The notes beneath the pieces are model-generated. The model searched no databases. It saw nothing but the letters and a program-made list of their open reading frames with translations, and was not told the origin of the DNA. Source: Hormiphora californensis (taxonomy: Eukaryota > Ctenophora > Tentaculata > Cydippida > Pleurobrachiidae). Taken from it: 64,000 nt of DNA. The stretch covers positions 5,740,466 to 5,804,465 of the forward strand of contig CM035358.1 of NCBI GenBank assembly GCA_020137815.1. Direction: 5' to 3'. The position numbers and the translations under genes are program-made. Shown here in pieces: positions 41,801 to 53,349 of the stretch (positions are counted from its first letter, which is position 1; each line of letters starts with the position of its first letter).

Positions 41801-44457
41801 TTGATTTTCATTGTGCTTATTGGAAAGATAAATTCAACCCAAACAAAATGGCTTACTCTCGGTAAATTAGAGTCCTCAGTTCATTAATGAACGCGTGAAA
41901 AGTTCATGAATGAAAAATGAACTTTTGAATAAAAAACTAAAAATCTGCAAAAAGTTACCAAGGAATTGTTCCAGCATGTTCCCGTAGTTTGTTTTTGCAC
42001 AACTATCACCGTTTCGGAGGTACAGCTCGTCCCCCGGCCTCATAATTTATGGGCCACCTTGTATTCACAATCTAATCTAGTTAGTTAGATATCAAGGTTG
42101 GAGCTCTTTCTAGTAAGATCCTTGATAATGATATTCAAGATATGATTAAATGCTTATATTTTGAATTCTGAACTCAAACTAAGCAATCGCACATCTTGTA
42201 AATTCAACACCTCGAGTTCCCCAGAAAAACACTATTATGCCCCACTATTATAGAGAGTCCCAGCCCCACTAGAGAGTCAGAGTGCTATAAAATACCCAGC
42301 TGCAGCGTTTAAAATAAAAGGTTGAAGGTTCCCCAGAAATTAAAAACATGATTATGCCCACTATATGCTTGCTAGGTAAATAACAGGTTGCACTGTTTAA
42401 AGTTGTTTAAAACTTAAATTCTAGGTCTGTTACTAATTTCAATTTTTGTCTTCTTGGTAGAGGGTAACCACCACTTGACCCACGCATAATCATATACATT
42501 TAGTAATGAAATTACCCCTCCGCACAAGCTCACAGTGCAACATGCAATTATAGGCTGTCTGGCGCCGCCGACCCTATCTGAGCATTGGGGTAAGGCACAG
42601 CCATACAGATTATACATAGGGGTGACTTCGTAACCAAACCATTTATATTGTTCAAGTCTATTTTTGTTCACGAGACAGTTTGAATTTAACTCTAAATATT
42701 TTTGATATTGACAGCCCTGCTTCAATTCAAAATCTGTTGCTTGATCGCTCTTACCCCCTTCAAAGTACAGGGTGTCCCACTGTCTTTGCATCACCTGTGA
42801 TTTTTGGTCATGACCGGGCTCCATTAAACTAACCAAAACTCATCGAAAAATTGGTCAAAATGGTTCTACCAAAAACCAGTGTTCTAGAGAATTGTCTGGC
42901 GAACATTTTGGTGGCAAGATTGACGTTTCAAGTCTTACCAATCGTCAGATATATCGTCGTAAAGTCAAAAGTACGTGTTCATGAAATCCGACCGGGGTTG
43001 ACGTTTTGAAAAATTCACAAATGCAAAGTTGCTCGGATCACATTGCATCACTCATAAGAGTTGTAGGAAATTGTCTAGCGGTCATTTTGGTACCCGGGTT
43101 TTTGTCCTAGCTCAATGTTTAGAGTGTCTTATGACTGTCTAAAGACGAAATTCAACCAGCATTTTTGAGGGGATCACGTGTCATCAACAAATGGGTAAAA
43201 TGATTTGAAATTTACAAGAGCTTCATTGGAATCGTCTAAGGTTCATTTTGATACCATGATTTTTTCCATGGCTCTATGTTTTAGTTGCGTTATGACTGTA
43301 GGAACATGAAAATTGTTCTATGCTGAGTCTTAGTTGGTATCGGCTCACAACCCCTAATTAGGTGGCTCGGTGTCGTGTGTAATCCCATGATAATCAGCAC
43401 ATATCGTCTCAATTTCATCTAGACACTTGACAGGGTTGTTATGACGATTTGGCAAGGCCCCTGTTAATGTGTAGGATACGCAAGTGGTCTATCTCAACCC
43501 TATCATACACTAACATGTTATTCAAGCAGCAATGAGCTTCATAACAGGGCAAAATGCAATGAGATACCTGAGACCACTTTTGGAAAAATTCCAGTTCTGA
43601 CAGTCATAAGACACTCTAAACATTGAGCTAGGACAAAAACCCGGGTACCAAAATGACCGCCAGACAATTTCCTACAACTCTTATGAGTGATGCAATGTGA
43701 TCCGAGCAACTTTGCATTTAAGAATTTTTCAAAACGTGAACCTCGGTCGGATTTCATGAACACGTACTTTTGACTTTACGACGATATATCTGACGATTGG
43801 TAAGACTTGGAACGTCAATCTTGCCACCAAAATGTTCGCCAGACAATTCTCTAGAACACTGGTTTTTGTTAGAACCATTTTGACCAATTTTTCGATGAGT
43901 TTTGGTTAGTTTAATGAAGCCCGGTCATGACCAAAAATCACAGGTGATGCAAAGACAGTGGGACACCCTGTATATTGTTTGATCGAATTCCAATTCCCCC
44001 TTCAAAGTATATTGTTTGATCGACTTCCCCCCTTCAAAATATATTGTTTGATCGCTCTTATCTATACCTGATGATATGCTGAAAGAAGATGGTTTCTCTA
44101 TCAATGCCAATAACAGAAGAACAGTGCAAATTGAATAGTAGGCCACTCGGTAGAGGGTAGTCTGCATGAATCGATAGATCTGTATCGAAACTGGATCTAT
44201 CCTGAAAATGGTAAGTAATGGTTATAGTTTGAGTTGAATTGTAACATGGCTATGATCATGATTCATGGTCAATTATCTAATTTAGATCTCATAGCCAGCC
44301 TGATAAAACAGCCCGGAGTCGAGTTGAACTACAAAATATCATTGCACTTGCCAGCGCTAATATTAACTTACCTGTGACAAAGGGATTTGTAGGCCAGGGC
44401 ATTTTCGATGTAAACAACCGCCCTTAGAATTAGCTCACTGGTTCCGAATGATTGCAT
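27376..44457 (-). CDS. TPCN2: Two-pore channel (TPC2-like), complete, 20 exons
   Basis: Endolysosomal cation channel (PI(3,5)P2/NAADP-linked Na+/Ca2+ release) with two six-helix domains. Exons in transcript order: 44457-44372, 44201-44068, 39838-39709, 39551-39472, 36262-36066, 33951-33798, 33422-33358, 33067-32872, 32526-32436, 32191-32094, 31813-31710, 31516-31367, 31256-31162, 30976-30901, 30699-30633, 30338-30195, 29826-29737, 29607-29484, 29271-29169, 27504-27376. Phases agree throughout: 770 residues (human TPC2 752). Visible: ALAYKSLCHR near the N-terminus, the lipid-site-like NSIMKKML after S4 of domain I, first filter TTANNPDVMIPAY, GLMNLLLAVIYNQF, second filter region FDDFFAACVTLYTLMVVNNW, and S6 NVIIALILDAFIDRW. 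The acceptor before 30976 has a poor pyrimidine tract. The last exon lies beyond a 1.4-kb foldback. TPC2 rather than TPC1 is favoured by the NNPDVMIPAY and VVNNW matches. Confidence 0.95.
27556..28931. mobile_element. 1.4-kb foldback element in the last two-pore-channel intron
   Basis: Inverted arms start GGGTAAACCGGGGCAAAATG and pair over several hundred bp around a loop near 28450. TA flanks both ends (27554-27555, 28932-28933). A 438-bp element (27712-28149) is inserted in the left arm only. Confidence 0.92.
27712..28149. mobile_element. Element nested in the left arm of the 1.4-kb foldback
   Basis: Terminal inverted repe​ats GGGGAAACTCTAACTGAATG... of about 50 bp, including ATCCCATTAATGGGATCCCA; TA lies at both edges. 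The other arm keeps the uninterrupted site (CCATTATTTACTTAA as read on this arm's strand). Confidence 0.88.
32232..32435. repeat. 21-24-bp minisatellite beginning at a two-pore-channel donor
   Basis: About ten units of GTGTGTTACCATGGTTACCAG on the gene strand, each a GT...AG cassette. The first unit is the native donor of exon 32526-32436 (CTCAG|GTGTGTTACC). Confidence 0.93.
33100..33340. repeat. 33-bp minisatellite in two-pore-channel intron
   Basis: About six units of ACAGAAACATATTGTTACCA plus TGGTGACACTGTG, lying between exons 33422-33358 and 33067-32872. It does not include either splice site. Confidence 0.9.
33952..34085. repeat. Acceptor plus exon start of two-pore-channel exon 6, three copies
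   Basis: On the gene strand CCCCATGCAG|GATGAGCAGGGAGATGAC-type sequence occurs twice upstream of the true acceptor at 33951. The decoy copies run into TAA, and GACTACTAACTCCC supplies a TACTAAC branch-point match for the next copy. Confidence 0.9.
34086..35960. repeat. About 60-bp G-rich minisatellite, about 31 units
   Basis: Unit of about 60 bp: GGGGTGAGTGGGGGCAGCTG, CAGGTGGGGGATAGTG, TGGAGTAGAAACATGTTGCT, filling the two-pore-channel intron between 36066 and 33951. A block at 34618-34830 recurs at about 35262-35460, so there is higher-order structure. Long minus-strand ORFs (up to 445 codons) are artefacts. Confidence 0.96.
37192..37371. repeat. (CAGT)n tetranucleotide microsatellite
   Basis: About 45 uninterrupted AGTC units; spurious Ser/Gln/Val ORFs. 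Confidence 0.97.
38807..38878. repeat. (CT)n microsatellite
   Basis: Pure CT tract in a two-pore-channel intron. Confidence 0.95.
39397..39443. repeat. Perfect 23-bp-arm palindrome
   Basis: TGTTGAGTAAGGGGGAAGAG(TGT) G and its exact complement, with a one-base spacer. It lies about 30 bp downstream of the donor of two-pore-channel exon 39551-39472 and could extrude as a cruciform. Confidence 0.85.
39890..39998 (+). mobile_element. hAT-like MITE copy 4
   Basis: Full length, CAGGAACCGACCGAATTAAG to TTCGGTCGGTTCCTG. Flanks CCCAAGAA / CCCTAGAA match in 7 of 8 positions. Confidence 0.9.
40076..40250. mobile_element. Foldback element in two-pore-channel intron
   Basis: AAACAGCCGTTTAGTTTGCA at 40140 pairs with its complement ending at about 40225; outer GAGCACGATATGGTTTT / ATACCATCGTGCTC also pair. 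Confidence 0.75.
40503..42061. mobile_element. 1.56-kb palindromic element, mariner-like ends
   Basis: Arms start CAAGGTGGCCCATAAATTAT and pair over about 700 bp each; TA at 40501-40502 and 42062-42063. Identical 66-codon ORFs occur in both arms (40753-40953 +, 41611-41811 -) simply because the arms are copies. No transposase seen. Confidence 0.92.
42768..43970. mobile_element. 1.2-kb palindromic element, CAGGGTGTCCCAC ends
   Basis: Arms start CAGGGTGTCCCACTGTCTTT and pair over several hundred bp; TA at 42766-42767 and 43971-43972. End sequence and TA duplication fit Tc1/mariner. No transposase seen. Confidence 0.92.
43971..44062. repeat. TATATTGTTTGATCG tandem repeat
   Basis: Three short units of TATATTGTTTGATCG plus CCCCTTCAAAG, between the 1.2-kb palindrome and two-pore-channel exon 44201-44068. 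The other half of the motif lies left of the palindrome at 42741, so the element landed in this repeat. Confidence 0.8.
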
Positions 44458-45159
44458 ATCATTAACACTTGATCATAACTGGTAACTGATAACTTGTAAA
44501 GTAGCTGAGGGACCTGCTTTATCAAGATAGACGGGTCAGATATAAACACAATATAATCGATGGTACGATCTTCAATTGTCAAATGGAAATTACTGGTTCT
44601 AAGGACCGCGTTACGAACATTCATGGCTACACCCAGTTTACAGGCAACACAGCTGTATACTGTATAGCAGGAACCGACAGAAACAAGTAAACAACCAATC
44701 AGAACTCGTTATTTAGGTCACGTGACTAGGGACCAGTATTTCCCGATTCAGTCGGTTCCTGCTGTATAGTGTACACAGTGTAAACAAAGGACAACAACAA
44801 ACACTAACATACATGCCCACATGCTACTAATCGGGTTCTCAGAGACTATAGTTTAGTATAGGACACTAGCTGTCTGGCAGTCAGCAAAAATAGAGACGTG
44901 AGAATACCACTTTCTAGTGTTATACACTGTCTGTTGAACAGTCATGAGTGTAGTAGTTGTACAAACAAATCATTACTGGTATAATAACACTCTGTAATTT
45001 ACAGTCGGACAAAGTGTGAATTGTGAAAGTGAGATCACATAATTTATGCAAACACGGATGTAGAATATGCTACAGTGGGTACTTTTCAATGTTTCGTGCA
45101 AATATGGCTACAAATAGTAAGGTACAGAGACACACAACTAAACAAACGAGACCAGTGAC
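44458..45159. promoter_or_regulatory. Putative promoter region of the two-pore channel
   Basis: Upstream of the predicted start codon at 44457; no exon seen. Contains MITE copy 5, which brings CCAAT and CACGTG motifs about 220-300 bp upstream of the ATG. A promoter role is inferred only from position. Confidence 0.35.
44668..44761 (+). mobile_element. hAT-like MITE copy 5
   Basis: CAGGAACCGACAGAAACAAG to GTCGGTTCCTG with a perfect 8-bp target duplication CTGTATAG on both sides. Confidence 0.93.
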
Positions 45160-46765
45160 GAGATAACTATAGTACCTACACTACTTGTATATATCTAGTA
45201 CACTACTTGTATACATCTAGTACACTACTTGTATATATCTAGTACACTACTTGTATACATCTAGTACACTACTTGTATACATCTAGTACACTACTTGTAT
45301 ACATCTAGTACACCACTTGTATACATCTAGTACTAGTACACTACTTGTATACATCTAGTACACTACTTGTATACATCTAGTACACTACTTGTATACATCT
45401 AGTACACTACTTGTATACATCTAGTACACTACTTGTATACATCTAGTACACTACTTGTATACATCTAGTACACTACTTGTATACATCTAATACACTACTT
45501 GTATACATCTAGTACACTACTTGTATACATCTAGTACACTACTTGTATACATCTAGTACACTACTTGTATACATCTAGTACACTACTTGTATACATCTAG
45601 TACACTACTTGTATACATCTAGTACACTACTTGTATACATCTAGTACACTACTTGTATACATCTAGTACACTACTTGTATACATCTAGTACACTACTTGT
45701 ATAGGATCTAGTACACTACTTGTATACATCTAGTACACTACTTGTATACATCTAGTACACTACTTGTATACATCTAGTACACTACTTGTATACATCTAGT
45801 ACACTACTTGTATACATCTAGTACACTACTTGTATACATCTAGTACACTACTTGTATACATCTAGTACACTACTTGTATACACCTAGTACACTACTTGTA
45901 TACATCTAGTACACTACTTGTATACATCTAGTACACTAATTGTATACATCTAGTACACCACTTGTATACATCTAGTACACTACTTGTATACATCTAGTAC
46001 ACTACTTGTATACATCTAGTACACTACTTGTATACATCTAGTACACTACTTGTATACATCTAGTATACTACTTGTATACATCTAGTACACTACTTGTATA
46101 CACCTAGTACACTACTTGTATACATCTAATACACTACTTGTATACGTCTAGTACACTACTTGTATACGTCTAGTACACTACTTGTATACATCTAGTACAC
46201 TACTTATATACACCTAGTACACTACTTGTATACATCTAGTACACTACTTGTATACATCTAGTACACTACTTGTATACATCTAGTACACTACTTGTATACA
46301 TCTAGTACACTACTTGTATACATCTAGTACACTACTTGTATACATCTAGTACACTACTTGTATACATCTAGTACACTACTTGTATACATCTAGTACACTA
46401 CTTGTATACATCTAGTACACTACTTGTATACATCTAGTACACTACTTGTATACATCTAGTACACTACTTGTATACATCTAGTACACTACTTGTATACATC
46501 TAGTACACTACTTGTATACATCTAGTACACTACTTGTATACATCTAGTACACTACTTGTATACATCTAGTACACTACTTGTATACATCTAGTACACTACT
46601 TGTATACATCTAGTACACTACTTGTATACATCTAGTACACTACTTGTATACATCTAGTACACTACTTGTATACATCTAGTACACTACTTGTATACATCTA
46701 GTACACCACTTGTATACATCTAGTACACTACTTGTATACATCTAGTACACTACTTGTATATATCC
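45160..46765. repeat. 22-bp satellite array, first block
   Basis: About 72 head-to-tail units of GTACACTACTTGTATACATC plus TA, with few substitutions. Lies between the two-pore channel and RalGAP-alpha. Confidence 0.97.
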
Positions 46766-47935
46766 TAGTGGTGTGCGGACTTTGGTAATGAAATTCCCCC
46801 TCTGCGCTAGCTCACGGAGGGGTAATAATATCGCTTGTACGGCGGGAAAAAAATTCCTGTGTCCAAACTGCAAAACAGAAAGTTCTAATTTTTTGAACAT
46901 ACCGAGGAAATTGTCTGAGCTACCATTACATACCAGAATTTTTCGATATTTTGGCCATTAACACTGTTTTTGTTTTTGGAAAACTATGAAGATGCTGGAA
47001 TTTGGCTACAAAAAGCTTCAGAAATGTGCAAAATGCCATTCCAAAGGTATTAAAGGTGGATTCATTGATAACTAAGCTATAGTCGAGTCAGAATAAATTC
47101 CACAAGATTGGAATTTTATGCCCATATAAGGAGTTATGCGACACACCTCTGTTGTTAAACATGTGGTGGAATCGCTACCGGTCGTTACTTTCTGTAGAAT
47201 TCAGGTCCTGGTTACTATACAAACTAGTACCATACGTTTTAGATAGGTTTTAGACAAGTTTTCGATAACTTTTCATGAGAAGGTCCTGTAAATTTTCATT
47301 TTTAGGTAGGCGGTATTGTAACCCCTATATGCAATAATAGGGGTGACTTCGTAACCAAGTGCGGACTCTAGTGCTACACTCTAAGTCTACAGAGGACTCT
47401 ATATCTAAATTTAGATTTAGATAAAGAGTCCAAATAAGTCTAAACTCTAGGAGGACTCTATGTCTAAAAAGTCTACACAGGGCGGACTCTATATCTAAAA
47501 AGTCTAAAAAAGTGGACTCTATATCTACATAAATCTAAATTAGATATAGAGTCCGCCTTTCGCCGCGAACTCGAGATTTTGGCCGTTAGGCCGGAAACGA
47601 GAGTTTGCTCTACCCCTATACTAATTTAGAAGTGTTAGGGCCGTTATTTGGGTTCGAGGTTAGGGTTAGGGTTAGTGTTAGGGTTAGGTTTTGGGTTGGG
47701 TTAGGATTTTAGACATAGAGTCCGGGTTGGAGGATTTGGCGCCAAAATGAACTAGAGGACTCTATATCTAAAAATTCTACACAGGGCGGACTCTTTATCT
47801 AAAAAGTCTACACAGGGAGGACTCTTTATCTAAACTTTTTTCAAAATCTAACTGTAGATAAAGAGTCCGTTTTTAGATATAGAGTCCGCCTTGGATTTAG
47901 ATAAAGAGTCCGTTAGCACTAGAGTCCGCCCACCA
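46766..47935. mobile_element. Composite element inserted in the 22-bp satellite
   Basis: Ends TGGTGTGCGGACT... and ...AGTCCGCCCACCA are inverted repeats. Inside, 46783-47358 has its own ends (TTGGTAATGAAATTCCCCC / GGGGTGACTTCGTAACCAA), and 47370-47930 is built from GGACTCTATATCTAAA-type repeats plus a TTAGGG-like stretch (47655-47700). No ORF of note. Confidence 0.8.
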
Positions 47936-48256
47936 TATCTAGTACACTACTTGTATACATCTAGTACACTACTTGTATACATCTAGTACACTACTTGTAT
48001 ACATCTAGTACACTACTTGTATACATCTAGTACACTACTTGTATACATCTAGTACACTACTTGTATACATCTAGTACACTACTTGTATACATCTAGTACA
48101 CTACTTGTATACATCTAGTACACTACTTGTATACATCTAGTACACTACTTGTATACATCTAGTACACTACTTGTATACATCTAGTACACTACTTGTATAC
48201 ATCTAGTACACTACTTGTATACATCTAGTACAATACTTGTATACATCTAGTACACT
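47936..48256. repeat. 22-bp satellite array, second block
   Basis: About 14 further units of the same repeat, resuming after the inserted element. Confidence 0.97.
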
Positions 48257-48970
48257 ACTACCTACTCGTCTGTGGTGCACAAAGGAAGGAAAATAAACAG
48301 GGGAACAGCACATCAGGTGGGTAAGCTGATATGTGATACACAAGACTGGTGTCATATTACAGTGGGTGATATGTGAAACAAAAGACAGCTGTAACAGCTC
48401 CTGGCCAACATGGTCAGATCGAACACTGAACACGGGTATTGCCCATTGGGTCATGATGAATGATCATCTGATGGACGGCAACAGAGCCGAGGCGCCTGGT
48501 ACCCACACTCCTGCTACAACAATGTTGACACGGCCCGGCGACGGACAAACATAGTGAGTTATCTCACACAAATACATACTGGACGGTAGATTACAAGCCA
48601 AATACATACTGGACGGTAGATTACAAGCCAAATAGACGGATTTAAAATGGGTGCGAAATAAATAATGATTTCTACACTTACAGTACAATACAAAATTCCC
48701 AACTTCAAATTATTAAAATGTTTTCAACAGTCTTTTTTAAAGTTTTTTGACATTCAATGCCCTCTCGTAGAGTTGATCTTTTGTTAAATACAATGTATCC
48801 GGCGCTGTAATGTATAACTCTCTTTTAGCTGCATAGATCAAGAGATACAGTGAAGGGTGTCACACTGTCTTTGTACATACATGGGTTCCTGCAGGGAGGG
48901 GTAAACCAATCAGATCTCTGCAGAGTGGGGTTAGCCAACCAGAGCAGGGGATTTCAGCCAATCAGAGCTC
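48257..48970. other. Region downstream of RalGAP-alpha
   Basis: Expected to contain the RalGAP-alpha 3' UTR on the minus strand. A 30-bp direct duplication (AAATACATACTGGACGGTAG) lies at about 48570-48628. No exon recognised. Confidence 0.5.
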
Positions 48971-51900
48971 TTATTTCTTTGTGTAGATATTATCAGAGTC
49001 CGATTGTTTTGGGTTGTTCCGTTTCTTTGGTCGTGTTGCGTCACTTTCTGACATCCCATCCGTGGTGCTGTACCCTGAAATACAATGGTTTAGTACAGAG
49101 ACAGATGGATAGATAGTGCAGATGCAGAGAGACAGACATACAGATTACAGACAGACAGACAGAGAGAGAAACAGACAGAGTACAGCCAAGGAGACGGATT
49201 CAGACCAGAAGGCATACAGACAGATAGACGGACAGGCTGTATTACAGTCTGTATTACAGACAGACAGACAGATTACCTTTACCTTTGACAGACAGATAGA
49301 TGGAGATAGACATGCAGACAGAGAGACAAGAAGACAGACAGATAGATAGACAGACAGTCTGCGTTACCTGATAATCGTGCCGCTTGTCGAGGTTTACTGA
49401 CTTTACTGTTCGTCCTGGGAGGGTGTTTCTCCACAGTTGTTCTAACATAATCTGAGTGGGGAAATTAGTTTAATTGATATTTTAGCTGTCAACTTGGTTA
49501 CTATAAGTCACCCCTATAAAGGCTGGGGAACGTAACCATTGTGCTACATCCCTTCATCTCAGCCCCTCACGGGGCTGAGACAGCCTCTACGAAGAAGAAG
49601 AAGAAGTCACCCCTATTACGGGAGCTCGCGTTTATGAGTAATTTCATAACCAAGCTGTCAGAATAATGTCTGAACTTGCGAGGAAGCTTCAGGGTGATGT
49701 CCGACCGCTCTCTTATCGATAAAGCGGTATGGCGATGTCTGACAATTATAGTTGATGGTGCGGCTTTCACTTTGATACTAATCTGATGATTGAGTAGAGC
49801 TGATGATTGAGTAGAGCTGATGATTGAGTAGAGCGTAGTCTTAGTGCCAGAATTTACTTAAGTATTTGTTGGCTGGAGCACCATGGCACTATGGGGTCAA
49901 TTCCGGTTAGCTCGCGAAATGCCGTGTTTTTGGCCCCAGAACGCGCAACAGAGCTTTAAATCTCGACCCTGTTGCGCGTTTTACACATAAAATTGGCGCT
50001 GGAAAGCGATTTTTTAGCATAAATACTGCAAAAAGTCAAAGTTCGCTTGCCCGCACCCTCTTAAATTTGGCTACAGACTATCCAGTACAACCCCCTGATC
50101 ATTCTGGTACCAAATATGTCCACGCTCCGAATACTTAGCGAAAAAAATCTGTTGCATTTTAAAGTTTTCAAATGGCTCTCATTCTCTTATTTTGCAGATT
50201 ATAGATCCAAGTTTGGTCTCATTTTGTGTGCCAAACGATGGACCACATGTTAGACCCGTTTTCATAGCCATTAGACATCACACGCATTCATAGCGGCGTC
50301 TGTTTTGGGTGGCATTTCCTGCGCTAAAAACGGCATATTTTTGCGAGCCTAACCGGAAAAACGCGCGTTTTGACCCCATAGTGCATGGGGGATAATTACT
50401 AATTAAATTAGTATGGTCATAAAATCTGATACATGTCTCTCCCTCTCTATCTCTTGTTGTTCATAAACTGACGGGGAAACTTGTAACGGGGAAGTTGTTT
50501 CAAACAACTTAACCTTTCCCCCGTTACAAATACCTTGTTTGATACCTCCACTACAGGAACCGACCAATCAGAACTCGGTATTTAGGTCACGTGACTGGTC
50601 ATCAGCCAATCAGGGACCAGTATTTCCTGATTCGGTCGGTTCCTGCTCCACTAACACAACTGGGGTTAAACACATGTCACCCCACTATAATTTTCAAATC
50701 TCCCATCTACTAAAGAGTATCGCAGAGGGGCGATGCAGGGTTGTGATTGCTATGCGAGCTTCATTCAAACCTAAATTTACTAGACTCCTGTCGTGGGAAC
50801 GTTTTTTTTGCCGGTAAATCGAGTTGTTTTATTGTGATTTAATTACTAATTATGGGCTAATTACCTTTGTACTCAGAGCCGGCATTAGAAAGAGCGGGAG
50901 AGAGTATGGAACACGCATACTCTTCCATCGTAGTGTCCTTCTTGTACTTTCTCAACTTATCCCTCGAGTCAGCTGGAGGATAAGAGGGAATTATAATAGG
51001 GGTCTTAGACACGTTTTAGAATGTGATAAAATGTGATATAACATTTAAGACACGTCTTAGAGGGAGTGGTTTTACCCCTCTGTGGGTGGTAACATGGTAT
51101 ATTATATTATGGGTAGCAATACACTTGTACAGGAATGAGAGCTGCATTGTGGACCACGCGTGGTTTGATAATTTGTAGCAGCATTGATAAAGTAAAGTCT
51201 AGAGGATCGTGTCTAACATCTCTAAAAGCTTTAAAAGCTCGATTCCGTTTCTAAACTTTTTGTTAGCTCAGATCCATAAGTGAGTACTATGCGGAAAAAC
51301 GGAGAGAGAGATTATTATTAGATTTGAGTGACCTCGTACGGTCCAGCTTTTTCCTCCTAAAAGCCTACCAGTATAGCTTTTATTAAACTTAGGATCATGA
51401 ATATAGTGCAACATGATAGTGAGTCTACTTAAAACCGAAAAAAGGTATAATGAGACTGTTTAGAATCAGATTTTTATAACTGTTAGGTTGTTCATGACGA
51501 GGGGGGGGGTGAGTGGGGGACGGGGGTGGCAATTATATAAATACCCCAACCCCTGGTTGCCAAGTTAGACTGTTATTCGTGCGCTCCTGGGTGGTTATAG
51601 GCTTTATAGGTTACAATGTATTTATACTTTTTTTTTCCAAAAACCAGCTTCTTCACTACACTTGTATTATTTATTTATCAAATTAAGTTGTATTAAATTC
51701 TTTTTATGAGTTTTCTAGTATGTTATCTAGGTAAGCATATTGTTCAATGTTCAATGTGCTCGACCCTCTTTTTGCGAGCTCCGAAGAGTTATTAGAACAT
51801 AACAACCCATTCCCAAGCTGTATATAATGCCAAAGCTGGCCAAAATGAGAACTATAAGGTAGAATTTTTGCTTGAAATTGTAAGCTGGATGAAATATCTT

Positions 51901-52708
51901 AATATCGTATTTAGTATTATGCGCTGTGGGTGGGACAGATCTACAAACTTAGGTCAAAGAAATGAGAAAGTAGATCCATATCTAAGGTGTCTAAAGAGAT
52001 CTAATAAAAGATGAGATGAGCGTATCATGAGAGAATGATAGCAATATCAATTATCTAATGCAGTAGTCGCGAGGTCCATTACTCACATCCAGGAACTGAC
52101 CAACACTAGTTAACAACCAATCAGAACTCGTAATTTAGGTCACGTGACTGGTTATCAGCCAATCAGGGACCAGTATTTCCTGATTCGGTCGGTTCCTACT
52201 CACATCGTTCAATGTAGAATGCAGGCCTAGACTGATTGACAGAGATTTGTCTGGAAGCGTTGATACAGGTCTTTCTCACCAGATCAGGGAGGACATCCCT
52301 TGGTACCAGAGCTCCATCAAATAGTGGTCCAATACTGTGCTCTAGCTGTGCTCTCCACCTCTCTCTAAAGGGATGGGGTTAGTCAAAAAGTGGAGCAATA
52401 CAATATAGATCCATGGGTGCAGGTTGGCGACCCCCTCCCCCTTTCTCCATCCTATGCCGTACTCTCTCGCGTAACAGAGGGTACGTCGTACTCAAATGGG
52501 CGGGTTGGCAATAGAATAAAACATACTTGACAATGATTTGAATTCTGCATCGTTTGAGATCGGGGTTAGGGTAAACTACAATGATGATGTACAGATAGTC
52601 ACTCTTGAAGACGTCTCTGTTGAAGCCGCGATTGTGCTCCGACCAAACAACGATAACATAATCGTTACCTGAAAGAGAGTTAGTTAGGGAGAGAGAGATA
52701 GAGAGATA

Positions 52709-52741
<33 letters not shown>

Positions 52742-53257
52742 TTTGTTAGGGGAGAGAGAGAGAGAGAGGGAGAGAGCTCTCGCATCTCTCGATCTCTCTC
52801 TCTCTCGACTCCCCGCTCTCTCTCCCTCTCCGCTCTCTCGCGCTCGCGCTCGCTCTCTTCGCGCGTCTCGCTCTCTCTCTCTCGCTCGTGTCCTCTCTCT
52901 CTCTCGCTCGCCCTTCTCGCTCCGCTCCTCTCTCCTCTCGTCTCTCTCGCTCTCTCGCTCTCTCTCTCTCCTGTCTCTCTCTCTCTCTCTCTTCTCCTCT
53001 CTCTCTCTCTCCTCTCTCTCTCTCGCTCTCTCTCTCTCTCGCTCTCGCGCTCTCGCTCGCTCTTCCCTTTTTTTCCTCTTCTCCCTCTTCCCTATTTTTT
53101 TCATACGACCCCCTCCCCTTTCTTGATTTGAAAAGAATATCTCATCGACATATTTCATAAAAAGTTTTCTTGCATTGTTCGACCTCGATCTCTCAGCGTA
53201 AAGGAGGGTTAGAACATAACAACTGGTAAGCGGCGGAGGAATTATTTTCTAGTGGTT

Positions 53258-53349
<92 letters not shown>

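Noticed and set aside
40753-41811. Identical 66-codon ORFs on opposite strands
   Set aside because: They are mirror copies in the arms of the palindrome 40503-42061 with no protein-family support.
52379-53158. 259-codon minus-strand ORF
   Set aside because: Mostly GA/CT low-complexity; it only incidentally includes RalGAP-alpha exon 52527-52668.
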